Of a DNA stretch of 64,000 nucleotides, positions 28,801 to 46,089 are shown piece by piece. Made by a program: the position numbers and the translations under genes. The notes under the pieces are model-generated. The model was not told where the DNA came from, made no database searches, and saw only the letters and a list, made by a program, of their open reading frames with translations. Numbering within the stretch: position 1 is the stretch's first letter; every line of letters begins with the position of its first letter. Source of the DNA: Telmatactis stephensoni (Eukaryota > Cnidaria > Anthozoa > Actiniaria > Isophelliidae); the NCBI GenBank assembly GCA_029948255.1, contig JALIZF010001265.1, positions 1 through 64,000 of the forward strand. The letters are read 5' to 3'.

Positions 28801-31800
28801 ATGAAACCTCTAGGGATGGGTGCTTGTCTACTAGGGCACAACTAATAACTCAACCCATACTTGTCTTTGTAAAAATAACATCTGTAAATAATATGAATTA
28901 TAGCTAGTGTTGATTCTGAAACTGTTTCACAGAGTTCATGGGTAATCGTGAACAATCTGCACCGTACGGTAAGCGGTTGGTAACTCTGTTCATCGACCAC
29001 TTAATGTACCATTACTTTACCGACCACTTACCATTACCTTACCGACCACTTACCGACCACTTACCATACGGTGCAGATTGTTCATGATTACCAAGTTCAT
29101 GTTATCAGAGGTACACTGTACCTTTTTCTTTAGCTTTAGTGTAACTGTCAAAATGTTTTAAGCCTTCTTTGAGCAGTTTTTCAGTCACAAGTGTGGGAAT
29201 ATCAACCTAAAGAAAGAAATTGATCATAATTGTTCTGAAGAATTTGCCCAAAAACTGAACTTACATACAATCACTGGCAATACTTAAGTAGTTAGGCAAA
29301 TATCAAAATAAACACCGAGTGCGAGGAGAAAATCAGTTCATTACATTTACCTTTCTAACTCTTCTGACTAACACAGAGGTAATGTATCTTAGACTTGTAC
29401 GAAGTTCATCAACAAATGTATCATCAGTACTTAAATCACTGGAAAAGAATGAATTAGTTACATAATATGAAAACAATATGATACACATACACACTATCAA
29501 TATCGTGGCATTATCACTTGCCAAAATACAATTATATTACAGTCTGACTCTGTGAGAAAATAAACAAATAAATTTATAACATAATCGACAGCCTATAATG
29601 TGTAAAAAAGCATCCTCCTGTCAAATCTATTACTAGATAGTAACCTCTCTCCATTTCTCATGAACAATTTAATGACAACCTCCAAACATCTTATAGCTTT
29701 AGACATATAAAATGTGCAAATGTTCATACTAAAGGGTTATTAACCGAGGTCTGTATGGGAAAATATCAGACCGAGGTCTTGACAGTACGGACCGAGCCGT
29801 AGGCGAGGTCCGTACAAAAAAGACCGAGGTCTGATATTTTCCCAGGCATACAGACCGAGCAAACGAGGTTAATAACTTATTTATTATATGGCTTTGAGAA
29901 GTCCCGCTAAAACAATTGCCAAATGCAAACTTTTCTTTTCATCCGGGACAGCGGATGCGGATGATGATATGGCAAAATACAGACCATGCGTTAGCCAATC
30001 AGAATTCAGGAAATTATCTAGCCATATATTAAATGTAATTATAGACAATATCATTACATGATTACAGTACGAAACTTACCTATACCATCCATAAACAAAG
30101 TCTCTTAGTACCAAGCTTAAAAACTAAAAAAAAAACGTTTTACAATTATGTCAGTTTAGTAAGAAAGACAATATCAACAAAAACTACTGACAGAGATATC
30201 ACCAAATTTTAGCAAAAGTGGTAGATACCCATGGTAAACTCACCTCATCTAAGGCAATATCAACTGATTCAGGACAGTTAAGACCAACCCATGGTTGAAT
30301 TTTTACCCTTGCTACTTCAGGCCTGAGGAGAGAAAAACATATTAAACATTCATTTACTAACTAGCTATGATACAATGTATCATACAATGTATATATGATA
30401 CAATGTATGATACAATGTATATATGAAAATGTATGTATTAAGCACTATTAATATGATAATAAACATTTCTACCTGTGTCTTTGACATTTAGGATTGCCAC
30501 ATATTGTACAGCCTTTGGGTTGCAGGAGTTTATCATCATCTTCATAGAACACCTAGAAAATTTAAACTACACTCAATTCAATGACACTTCAAGTTACGTC
30601 ATTACACTGTAAGCACTGTAAATCATAAAGATTAACAATTCCATAATTATAGTAAGATCCAATGATGCATCATATACGCATATATTGTATTAACTCTTTC
30701 TCTCTTTTTCAACCCTCCCACCCACCATTCACAGCATAGCATGACCCCCTTACACAGAAATACAGATCTCTGCTGTCGACATTGTGAATTAGCCTGTGAA
30801 TAGGTGCCTGTGGGAGGGAGAGGGAAGGTAAAGGGGAGGGGGAGTGGAAAGGTAAAGGGGAGAGCCTGTAAGTATCCTTTGGAGAAAATCACTCTTGATA
30901 CAAGAATCTGGTACCAGACTCTGAATGGTCATTTTTTAGTTGATGGTCACCATTGGTCACTGTCAATGCAAACTGTCAAAAAGCAAATAAAAGCCCCTGG
31001 AGCCAACAACCCAAGGTTCAGTAACTTACTACAATTAGGATTAAAAGTCCTTGAGAATTACATGTATATACATGTATTTGTAATCATGAGTAAAATATTA
31101 TTTACCTCCGTTTTGAGTGTAAGTATCAGACAAGAAAATGCTGGGATATCTTCAACTATCTCTCAAGGGAATATCCTAATTTTTCAAAAACTTTGGAAAT
31201 TCCAATGGATTGGTGTTTTGGGTCAACTAACACCTCTCTATTTTTCATTTTGGAGAACACTGACCTCTTGGGACTCTGGAGTTCAATGCTATCAAAAAAT
31301 TTTGGCTCTCCCCTTTCATCGCCCTCCCCTCCCCCTCCCCTCCCCTTCCCTTCCCTTCCCTCTCCTTGGAGATCCTGTTTACAGGCTAACTGTGAATGGG
31401 TACTTTTCTCTCTCTCTTCTATGTCTCACTAAATATTTGTGTATTGCAGGATACTTCCCTGAAGATAAAAAAACATTAAATTATACATGTACTTATCATC
31501 ACCTTTTTTCTTGTTGTGTAGTTGAGAAAGAGACAAGGAATGCTTGGAAAGCAGCTGTAATTAAGTTATAAACAAAGCAAAAAGATCTTTATAATTTTTA
31601 GCTTGTTTCATCAGCCCAACTTGTAAAATATTGTATATTATACCATCTCATATATATCGAGATTTGCTGTATTGCAATCAGTTGCTAATGATGAGAGTAG
31701 ACACTCTCGAAACATGTATGAAGTAAAATGAAGTACCAACTTAAAAAAGCCGTCTCTTCAATCAAGATTGTACATAGTTCCAGAAAATATCCATACCATT

Positions 31801-33187
31801 GGAAATTCCTGGAGGGGATTGGGGTCAGAGAAGGATGAACAAAATTACAGAGTTGACCAGTATATTGGAAGAATAATGGAAATCCCAGAGGATAGGGGGT
31901 TCCTTTATAAATTCCCTCTGAGGTGGGGTATGGATATTTTCTAGTCAGCTACACATTCTATTTTTATTTTAACTGAGGTTTTGACCTTAATATGTGGTCA
32001 TCCTCAGGGGAAAAATAGAAGGTTCGTACTATTGTTACCCTCAGGATGACAGCAACCCTTGATCCCTTCTCCTGACAAACTCTACATTTTTAAATTCATA
32101 AGCATGGCTGTCAACCCCCAAGGCTTTCATATCTGGAGATCACCATTGTTTTTTTCCTCAGATTTGGTTGATCTTCACGCTCAGTGGGGGAGGTGGGGGG
32201 TTATTTAGACAAAACGTATGCCAGGCTTCACCTCACCATCTTCGAGGTTGATTTTCATACTGGGTGGGAGGGGGGAAGATGATATTTTAGTTAAAATGGC
32301 TTTAAGATTCGAGCGATTATCCGGGAGATTTAATTTGAGGCTCTAATCTTGAAATCAGGAAGTACGGTCCAAAATCTGGAGACTCCCAGATTATCCAGGT
32401 GAGTTGACAGCCCTGCATAAGTGGACACCTGCGTGTCTTATGTGAGGTTTAACTGTATATTAGACAAAAAATTTACTGTTTTCATTTTGTTAAGTTGAAT
32501 GATGGAAATAACAGGGTTTTCAGTATACAGTTCACAGAAACTCCACCTTCTTGTCCTACACGTAAGACAAATAACCAATATTTATAAATTTAGAAGCATA
32601 ACAGTTTAAGCTTATAACCATGACCACGACAAACAAGTTCCGTATGTAGGATATCATGCATGACAAATGTATACCTAAACAGACAGCAGCCTGCAGCGAT
32701 ACCAGCAGCTAGAATCCACACAGCAACCAACAAAGGGATATATCTAACATCAAGAAATCAAAAATAACAATAAATCTAAAGTTTAACCTCAAAGTTGTGA
32801 ATACGATAAGGTAGAAAATGTCGAGACATCGCACTTTTCACCTTGACCACGTATGTAGTGGTGCGACAACTAGACAGAGACTTCAGTGTATTTATTTATC
32901 AGGATAAATTACCATTTGTATATTTATTATTATACATTACAAGTATTTATACAAATTAAGAGCGTTGGTTCTGCAAGCCCCTTCATTCGTTCCGATCTTT
33001 ACTGGTTTAGTCACACTAAAATCGCGCGCCACAGCTGCATGGATGGAGTTCTTGCAGTTCTACAAAACTATGAAATACCGAGTTCTACTTACCTGTAAAA
33101 CTGAAAAGTGAAGAAAAATAGAGAAACCGAACCAGCAGCCAAGGCAGGCTTTAATCGATTTAGATCTTGTGCCTCGTTGCCATCCAT
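6767..33187 (-). CDS. SNX14: Sorting nexin-14 (PXA-RGS-PX-Nexin_C membrane protein), multi-exon
   Basis: A 26-kb gene read leftward from an ATG at 33187. I traced 35 exons plus one tentative exon, about 2.64 kb of coding sequence (~880 residues; the human protein is ~946). Domain order matches SNX14: two N-terminal hydrophobic helices, a Cys-rich CxxC linker, PXA, RGS-like, PX and C-terminal nexin domain. Telling strings are DDTFVDELRTSLRY, NVLQFCLT, KAYEHAYNLLE, RRYKEFYVLQSKLEEFHG and DAIFFDKDPPR. SNX14 is an ER-anchored protein linked to lipid droplets and endolysosomal membranes. Junctions keep phase except between exon 2 (phase 2) and the next exon found (phase 0), which implies one missed small exon between 30.55 and 32.67 kb. 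The last coding exon after LNKQ was not found and may lie left of the window. The blocks below give exon coordinates. Confidence 0.95.
8855..12015 (-). CDS. SNX14: SNX14 exons: end of PX and inter-domain linker
   Basis: Exons: 11901-12015, 10256-10296, 10088-10167, 9912-9966, 9147-9181, and a tentative exon 8855-8916. Peptides: VLSRNPLLKGSALLFYFLSP, GKTLKSVTTIFTKE, RGQNIDPFLQAYLISIEEP, SVDAGVQTNDLNNKQD, LDQWCPRRKKS. The first three align with the human end of PX and GKIIKSV...FIMNFINS. The 8855-8916 exon is accepted only because it starts in phase 2, ends in phase 1 and has GT-AG ends. It shows no clear homology and could be wrong. Confidence 0.75.
9350..9700. repeat. minisatellite, 'aagtggttggt' core
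   Basis: Degenerate short tandem repeat with units 'aagtggttggt(aag/tag)' and 'gataagtggt' in an SNX14 intron. Its core is the reverse complement of the 'ttaccaaccactt' core of the 17.1-18.7 kb array, so the two arrays are related but oppositely oriented. Confidence 0.9.
10404..11060. mobile_element. non-autonomous DNA element, CAGGGTCCGTGCAGG ends, 6-bp TSD
   Basis: Terminal inverted repeats CAGGGTCCGTGCAGG/CCTGCACGGACCCTG bound 657 bp. The direct duplication TGTTGA flanks both ends (10398-10403 and 11061-11066). The subterminal regions repeat 'tttcaagga(c/g)tttt' on both sides. No transposase frame is seen. It lies in an SNX14 intron between exons 11901 and 10296. Confidence 0.85.
11150..11270 (-). 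mobile_element. tRNA-derived SINE fragment
   Basis: The minus strand shows box A-like TAGCTCAGTGGTAGAGC and box B-like GGGTTTGATTCC, about 50 bp apart, but no tRNA acceptor-stem pairing. This is a SINE head rather than a tRNA gene. Confidence 0.6.
12608..15395 (-). CDS. SNX14: SNX14 exons: acidic linker and PX domain
   Basis: Exons: 15310-15395, 15158-15213, 14462-14575, 13682-13727, 13383-13410, 13238-13287, 12608-12723. Peptides: DPLAEFSKLAGKIKHKVLN, EDYSPYEELDPYDIIETPP, EEVDTTSLDEESRDLSTWKI, KCIYIISIERTDAKDG, EEKVWDVARRYKEFYVLQ and KPATYYESCRDQFEQYLK. RRYKEF is the family's PX-domain signature. PX domains bind phosphoinositides, but SNX14-type PX domains are reported to lack strong PI3P binding. 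A 28-bp microexon (13383-13410) is required to keep the frame. Confidence 0.9.
13575..13665. mobile_element. short inverted-repeat element
   Basis: gaaagcctaattagtgctaa at the left pairs imperfectly with ...gtgctaatcaggctttc at the right, giving ~27-bp arms. Non-coding, in an SNX14 intron. Confidence 0.55.
13801..13832. repeat. (ATG)n microsatellite
   Basis: About ten uninterrupted copies of a gat/atg triplet. Confidence 0.95.
13985..14150 (-). mobile_element. tRNA-derived SINE, family copy 1
   Basis: Shares the string 'ggaaagaagt..aa..aagtgtgaggtgactggg' and the preceding 'ccctctctctatcag..ccattttaagg' with copies at about 37755 and 38085. Those copies show clear A and B boxes on the minus strand; this one is degraded at its head. 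Confidence 0.7.
15500..15830 (-). mobile_element. tRNA-derived SINE with LINE-like tail
   Basis: Read on the minus strand, a tRNA-like head at ~15825-15745 carries ATGGTCAAGTGGTCAGAA and AAGTTCGAGTC. A body follows, then a 3' part with 'aaagcacattgagaca..gcgctatatgaata' and an (ATT)n tail. That tail resembles the 3' end of the retroelement fragment at 53.6 kb. Confidence 0.7.
15933..22303 (-). CDS. SNX14: SNX14 exons: RGS-like domain
   Basis: Exons: 22220-22303, 21935-22049, 21162-21229, 20954-21041, 17013-17061, 16223-16289, 15933-15994. Peptides in order include KISFLETFARPRAP, FMQFMRKEAALNVLQFCLTI, EDFNKRFFAPDVSPEEELSL, AREMYHSYFDVSAVDRINF, MERLKMAALLSKAYEHAYN and YFSLLCGSRLPARPLYK, colinear with the RGS-like region of SNX14. 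The acceptors at 17061 and 15994 were chosen over nearer AGs because only these avoid a stop or keep homology. Introns here carry a DNA element with RT debris, a 2.2-kb inverted-end element, the CCACTTAC minisatellite and a 255-bp perfect hairpin. Confidence 0.9.
16500..16754. repeat. 255-bp near-perfect hairpin
   Basis: Two ~125-bp arms are exact reverse complements apart from about one base, with a loop of only a few bases around 16629. It lies in the SNX14 intron between exons 17013 and 16289. An intronic transcript would fold into one long dsRNA stem. Confidence 0.95.
17130..18680. repeat. minisatellite, 'ttaccaaccactt' core
   Basis: About 1.5 kb of ~20-22-bp units of the type 'cttaccaaccacttactgac' with spacer variation (acacc, atacc, agtcc). 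It lies in an SNX14 intron. It is related in reverse orientation to 9350-9700, and to the interior of the inverted-end element at 28941-29092. Confidence 0.95.
18721..20925. mobile_element. ~2.2-kb element with 'taatagcggagctccc' inverted ends
   Basis: The left end 'agtaatagcggagctccc' matches the reverse complement of 'gggagctccgctattaggta' near 20896-20920. The right half contains two diverged tandem units (~19820-20370 and ~20400-20910) sharing strings such as 'aagatg(t/c)cacaa' and 'aattgaaattgggagct'. The left half has CpG-rich sequence, a (CATA)n run and a short frame with a splice donor (19266-19390). Element class unknown. Confidence 0.6.
18850..18890. repeat. (CATA)n microsatellite
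   Basis: About eight uninterrupted copies of catacata inside the 2.2-kb inverted-end element. Confidence 0.9.
21367..21886. mobile_element. TIR element with TTA duplication enclosing RT debris
   Basis: Perfect 16-bp inverted ends AGCCTGGTTCTCACTA (21367-21382 and 21871-21886) are flanked by TTA on both sides (21364-21366 and 21887-21889). These are PIF/Harbinger-like insertion hallmarks. The interior is not transposase but a reverse-transcriptase fragment on the plus strand. It lies in an SNX14 intron. Confidence 0.85.
21440..21842 (+). pseudogene. non-LTR retrotransposon RT fragment
   Basis: Two overlapping frames carry YRIKYVDDTTVYM (YVDD active-site motif) and then MRLNPKKCRELIVNF, YEILGVHIKNDLTWNVHVDY and KKASKRLYALWLL. 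This is the palm-to-thumb part of a non-LTR reverse transcriptase. A frameshift and a stop near 21530-21545 break it. It is ~130 residues and truncated at both ends by the enclosing inverted-end element. Confidence 0.85.
23052..30552 (-). CDS. SNX14: SNX14 exons: Cys-rich linker and PXA domain
   Basis: Exons, 5' to 3': 30473-30552, 30244-30322, 30080-30123, 29351-29438, 29122-29206, 28072-28234, 26963-27038, 23052-23096. The translation runs from the linker GCTICGNPKCQRHRPEVARV through FLSLVLRDFVYGWYR and FVDELRTSLRYITSVLVRRV to SLIALLRELLSGGVLL. The 45-bp exon at 23052 encodes DFVNSLWLVFLDKQP, matching human DTVNHLLIIFID at the end of PXA. All internal phases agree. The intron 23.1-26.96 kb contains the 17-bp minisatellite, and the intron 27.0-28.07 kb contains a long hairpin. 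Confidence 0.9.
23240..23599. mobile_element. inverted-repeat element with G/C-run ends
   Basis: Left end ccccggggg..ggattcccat and right end gatgggagtcccccccaggg are inverted, as are the inner 'ggggatgatcatcg' and 'cgacgatcatcccc'. 'gtatctttta' motifs repeat inside. The ~23-base G run near 23245 is a likely assembly trouble spot. Confidence 0.7.
23690..26500. repeat. 17-bp minisatellite, ~165 copies
   Basis: The unit is 'ggaggtggtcattgtat' with common variants ggtgatc, ggtggcc and gatagcc. The array also shows long internal copies: the rare segment with 'gtacagcggtggtcat' and 'catagtacagactggtggtc' occurs near 25229 and again near 26234, about 1005 bp apart. Because 17 is not a multiple of three and the unit has no stop in any forward frame, all three plus-strand frames stay open for 150+ codons. 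These are not genes. It lies in an SNX14 intron. Confidence 0.97.
27586..28012. repeat. 427-bp palindrome with duplicated centre
   Basis: An arm starting aaagagaaacagaaagttga (27586) is matched by its reverse complement ending at 28012. The centre contains a ~61-bp direct duplication ('caaaaattgtttgcttgg' ... 'ggatccggatccg') at about 27715-27775 and 27776-27835, the second copy abutting the inverted arm. Arms appear essentially identical over ~180 bp. It lies in an SNX14 intron. Confidence 0.95.
28941..29092. mobile_element. MITE whose interior is the CCACTTAC repeat
   Basis: The 33-bp ends (ggtaatcgtgaacaatctgc..., and its inverse ending ...gttcatgattacc) are inverted with two mismatches. 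The interior consists of 'ttaccgaccacttacc'-type units, the same core as the minisatellites at 9.4 and 17-18.7 kb. Confidence 0.8.
29746..29880. mobile_element. inverted-repeat element ('gaccgaggtctg')
   Basis: Ends 'ttattaaccgaggtctgtat' and '...catacagaccgagcaaacgaggttaataa' are inverted with a short insertion on the right. 'gggaaaatatcagaccgagg' pairs with its complement inside. Non-coding, in an SNX14 intron. Confidence 0.75.
32675..33187 (-). CDS. SNX14: SNX14 exons 1-2: N-terminal membrane anchor
   Basis: Exon 1 is 33093-33187 (ATG within ATGGATGGCAAC) and exon 2 is 32675-32743. They join in phase 2. The peptide begins MDGNEAQDLNRLKP, followed by hydrophobic segments GSVSLFFFTFQFY and IPLLVAVWILAAGIAAGC. 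This matches the two N-terminal helices of SNX14 that anchor it in the ER membrane. The start is chosen because it is the first ATG, lies in a CpG-rich segment and gives the expected family N-terminal architecture. Confidence 0.85.
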
Positions 33188-34998
33188 TTTGATCTCTGGA
33201 TCGACAAATAGGTCAACCCTCGTCCGCCATGTTGTTTTCTTGAAGGCAGCCTCGTTATCATGTCATCCGTGTCATCTTGGCGCGCGCGGGGAAGATTTTT
33301 AAGGGATACGGATTTTGCTTGCGCGTAAATTACGAGTTACGGAAAAATTTGATCCCGGCACGCCCTGTAAATGTTGCGTATTTTTCTTTTATTCTCCTTC
33401 TTTAATAAATGTTTTTGTTTACTCTAATTTTTTTGTGAGATCTGAATAAACCCAAACTGCTGCTTATACCCCTTCTGGCCTATTTAAGCCCATTTTACAG
33501 CAAATAACGAAAAAGATAGTCCGATTGTAAGGCCCCCTCCCCTGAATATAAGCCCTCTCCTATAATTCGTTTCTTGTTTCCTTTTTTTTCTTTCCTTTTA
33601 ACAAGAAAGCAATTATGATTTCAAATAAGAAGGACGATTTTATTTATTTTTAGCTTTTAAAGAAAGGATTGGTCTCATAGTCTTGTGAAATATTGTTCAG
33701 TGCTGGTTTACGAAGTAGATGTTGCTTAGATTGTGGGGCTCAATCTACCATATTTTAATTCATTAAATATTTATTTATTTATTTTTATATTTTTAGAATA
33801 AGATAAAACCTTTTTTTAATATATTCCTATACAATTCTATATATTGATAGATAGTTAATTTTTTTTTCGCAGGTCCACATTAACCTTAGGCTGCGTTTAT
33901 ATGTAGATTTTTTTTTTGTAAAAGTTATTTATGTATGTAAATTCTGAACCTGTGTCATCAAATAAAGGATTGATTGATTGATTGTTTTGCAACTCGCACT
34001 GACTTCTGTGACTTTGCCAACTTGAAACGCCATATCCGTAGAATAATGTAAGAAAACATTACGTGCAACAATAAATATCACTGCGAACTATTGTTGATAT
34101 TTTGCTTAAAAATCACTGAAAGCTGTACATATATACACTTAAAATACTAGCATTCGGAAATAGGAATAACTTTTGCATGATAAGCTGGTTGTAAAACGGT
34201 ATTTTACTCCATTTATCGAGCCCACTCCCCACCACCACCCACCCACCCATTCCGGATATAAGCTCCCCGTCTTATAGGCGCCCTAAGCTCCCCTAAATAC
34301 CCCTTACGAACTTGTATAAGCTAAGCCCAGGGCTTATGAGCAGTAGTTTAAGGTATATATCTAATTTAATCTACTCGAAGCCTTCTGACTTCGATTCCTC
34401 GTGACTTCCTCGTTTTATTTTGGTCAAAAGGTAGATAAACGATTTCCTCAAGCTATTCTTTGAGATTTTTGTCTACTTGATTGCTGCCGTACTATGTGTA
34501 CGATATTTCTCTTTTATTTTAGACATTTAGTGTTCGCTTTTAGAGTTCTTAGTCGTCCAAAATCCCGTCAGAGGAAAACCATTGTTGCTTCCTGTCAGTG
34601 AAGTGTTGGACATCCTGTCAGTAGGTGTAGTAGTCTACAATATCCTGTCAACCAAATGGAAACAATTGTCATTTCTGTCATAAATCATTATACGCAGGGC
34701 AGAAACTGAAACTCGAAACCTCTCCATCATATCACCTAATAGGTTATTCAGTTGAAGTGTTAGGGAGGGTTATGCTACATGAGCATCCTTCTCCACGATC
34801 TTGGCGCCTATAAACAAGCGATGTAAGTTTCCTTACAACTTTACGAGCAACAGCAGTTCTTTGCACCCTAACCTCCCTGGGCACCCCAAGTCTCAGTTGC
34901 CCGCAACACTGCATCAGAAAAAACTGCACAAGTTAAACTCAGTTGGTCGTAACATTTGCAGGACAACGCGTTGCATAACAATTGCAGGGAAAGTTTTA
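33188..34998. other. intergenic spacer between SNX14 start and ApeC-CUB gene end
   Basis: No reading frame of interest. The first ~150 bp beside the SNX14 ATG are CpG-rich (ggcgcgcgcggggaag), a plausible promoter for the leftward gene. The rest is AT-rich. A minus-strand AATAAA at 34414-34419 is a possible polyadenylation signal for the ApeC-CUB gene. Confidence 0.5.
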
Positions 34999-44101
<9,103 letters not shown>

Positions 44102-46089
44102 TATCGCATGTACTTCTATTGTTCATATAAAATCCTCCCACAAATTACATATTCTCAAAGATGACATCACTTGATGACGTCTCAGGAGGTCTGATAGTCG
44201 CGTGGTAATTACGTCACCTTTTGATGATCCACATAGCTGACCCTAGGGGGAGGGGGGGGGGGGGAGGGGAGAGGGAAGCCGACTCTAGGGGGAAGGATCG
44301 AAAGGAAAAGGAAGGACGAAGATACCCATAAAAACCCCGCGAGTACGTCATTCTCAATCTTGATGGAATTTTAATCACCTGAAAAGACAATTTAAGTTTT
44401 CAATAGAAAATTCTCTGGTTGAGAGTACATGGTGGTCAAACATTGACTACCACTTGAGACAGATAATGAGGTCCAAAAGCTGTTTGAAACCTAACAATAA
44501 CCCGATGTGTGGAGAGCACGGTTTTGAGGGAGGGGAGGGAAGGGAGGGAGGGGAAGGAGGGGAGGGAGGGGTGGGAGGAAGGAGGGAGTGGCTCGAAACG
44601 TCAACCACCGGTAATGTGACCGACGCACACCAAACTATATTTCACTCGCTATTTTGTTGTTGTTGTTGTTGTTTTTTTGTACAAGTCTGTTTCAAATCTT
44701 ATTTCGAATGCCGTAACTTTTCACTCTATATACAATGATCGAATATTTGAGCAAACATGTTTAATTTAGGTGAACTCAACTAAATTCAACTGGATAATAA
44801 TAGCGCCATTTTGATTTATATATTTAATTTTATGGTGCTTTATATATCAATTATTCTATTTATATATTGCCTTGCATTTTATGGTGCTATACTAATTTTT
44901 TCTATTCTTATATGTTATAGATTACATATAGTTGTATTATATAAAGTTTTATAAAATAGTTGAGATATAACACGCGCTAATTGGCTGCAGACATGGCTTT
45001 CATGGCTCAAAAATACCATTTCATAAAAGTAAAATATAACAATAGACCATTTCACGGTTGTCGTAGCTCAACCTCAGCCTCGACAGCGTGTAATATATTC
45101 TTTAGAAATCGACTGTAGCCCATGGTAAGGTAAGGAATGCACACATCAATAAACAATAGAAACACTTTAAAATTCCACGGGCTGTAGTCCAATTCTAAAG
45201 AATATATTACACGATACCGAGGCTGAGGTTGAGCCACGACAACCGTGAAATGGTCTATTGCTTAGCTTATGTCTCTGTACCTTGATAAGAACACGTGGAA
45301 CACATAGAGCATGCGCTCGAAGAGCAAGAGCTCGGCTACGCATCGTGTCCCTCAGCTTCCCGTGCTCTACCTCTAATATCAAAATTTATTAAAATACCCT
45401 TGTCGATACGTGCATGCGCTCTGATTGGCTGAAAGCTGTGCTTTATCAGAGAACGGAGCACAGTTCTGATGTCAGCAGCGCGAGTTCGACCGTGCGCGCA
45501 TCTTTTGAATTTTTGTACGGATCCCCTTTTTCCCTTGAATATTTACTTCAAAATATATAATAAACACGACTCGTGCTCTCCTTACACTTCTTTCGTGCTC
45601 TCGTCACTTCCTCCGTGCTGTATTGCTGAACAGAGCACGGAAAAAGCTGCTCTATTTGTTAAATATAGATAAGCACGCGCGTTTTGAGCTTGTATTTAAA
45701 AAGCAATAGAAAAACACAATGTTTTCTTTGTGCAGAGTATTGTAAATATCGATTAGACACACTGATAAATTAAAGATTATGTATGCGTGTATGTATGAAT
45801 GTATCAGATTTTCCTCAAAAGCTACATCCCATCTTTAAACTGGAAGATCAAGAAATTCCCTCAAAGTGTTTAAGGACGTTTTTGAATTTTCGATATAGGT
45901 TTGTGTCGATTGACTGGATTCTCCCATTGTAGACAACCACGCGGCTTATTGGCCCAGCATGCTCTGCTTCTTTTGTGCATAAGCAGTACTTTATATTCGC
46001 AATTTTTTGGATTTTCAATAAATTTCCCGTGTGTGTGTTTAAGGAGGACTTACAGGCATATCAAGAACTTGCATTAGTTTTTGATGACT
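44102..46089. other. spacer between ApeC-CUB gene and orphan gene
   Basis: Contains a G run (~44247-44270), a GGGAGG-rich stretch (~44520-44590), a (GTT)n run (~44655), an AT-rich segment, and the inverted-repeat elements described separately. No coding gene recognised. Confidence 0.6.
45041..45259. mobile_element. fold-back element, ~80-bp arms
   Basis: Arms beginning aatagaccatttcacggttg and ending with its complement at 45259 pair over ~80 bp with small differences and a ~55-bp loop. Non-coding. Confidence 0.85.

Noticed and set aside
30804..31571. 255-codon plus-strand frame in an SNX14 intron
   Set aside because: No recognisable domain, composition follows the local pyrimidine-rich DNA (e.g. 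PLPLPSPSLPFP), and no splice or start context supports it. It is kept in mind only because of its length.
34744..34929. 61-codon minus-strand frame as a further tail exon of the ApeC-CUB gene
   Set aside because: No NxxY motif, no phase-2 acceptor in the right frame, and repeat-like sequence.
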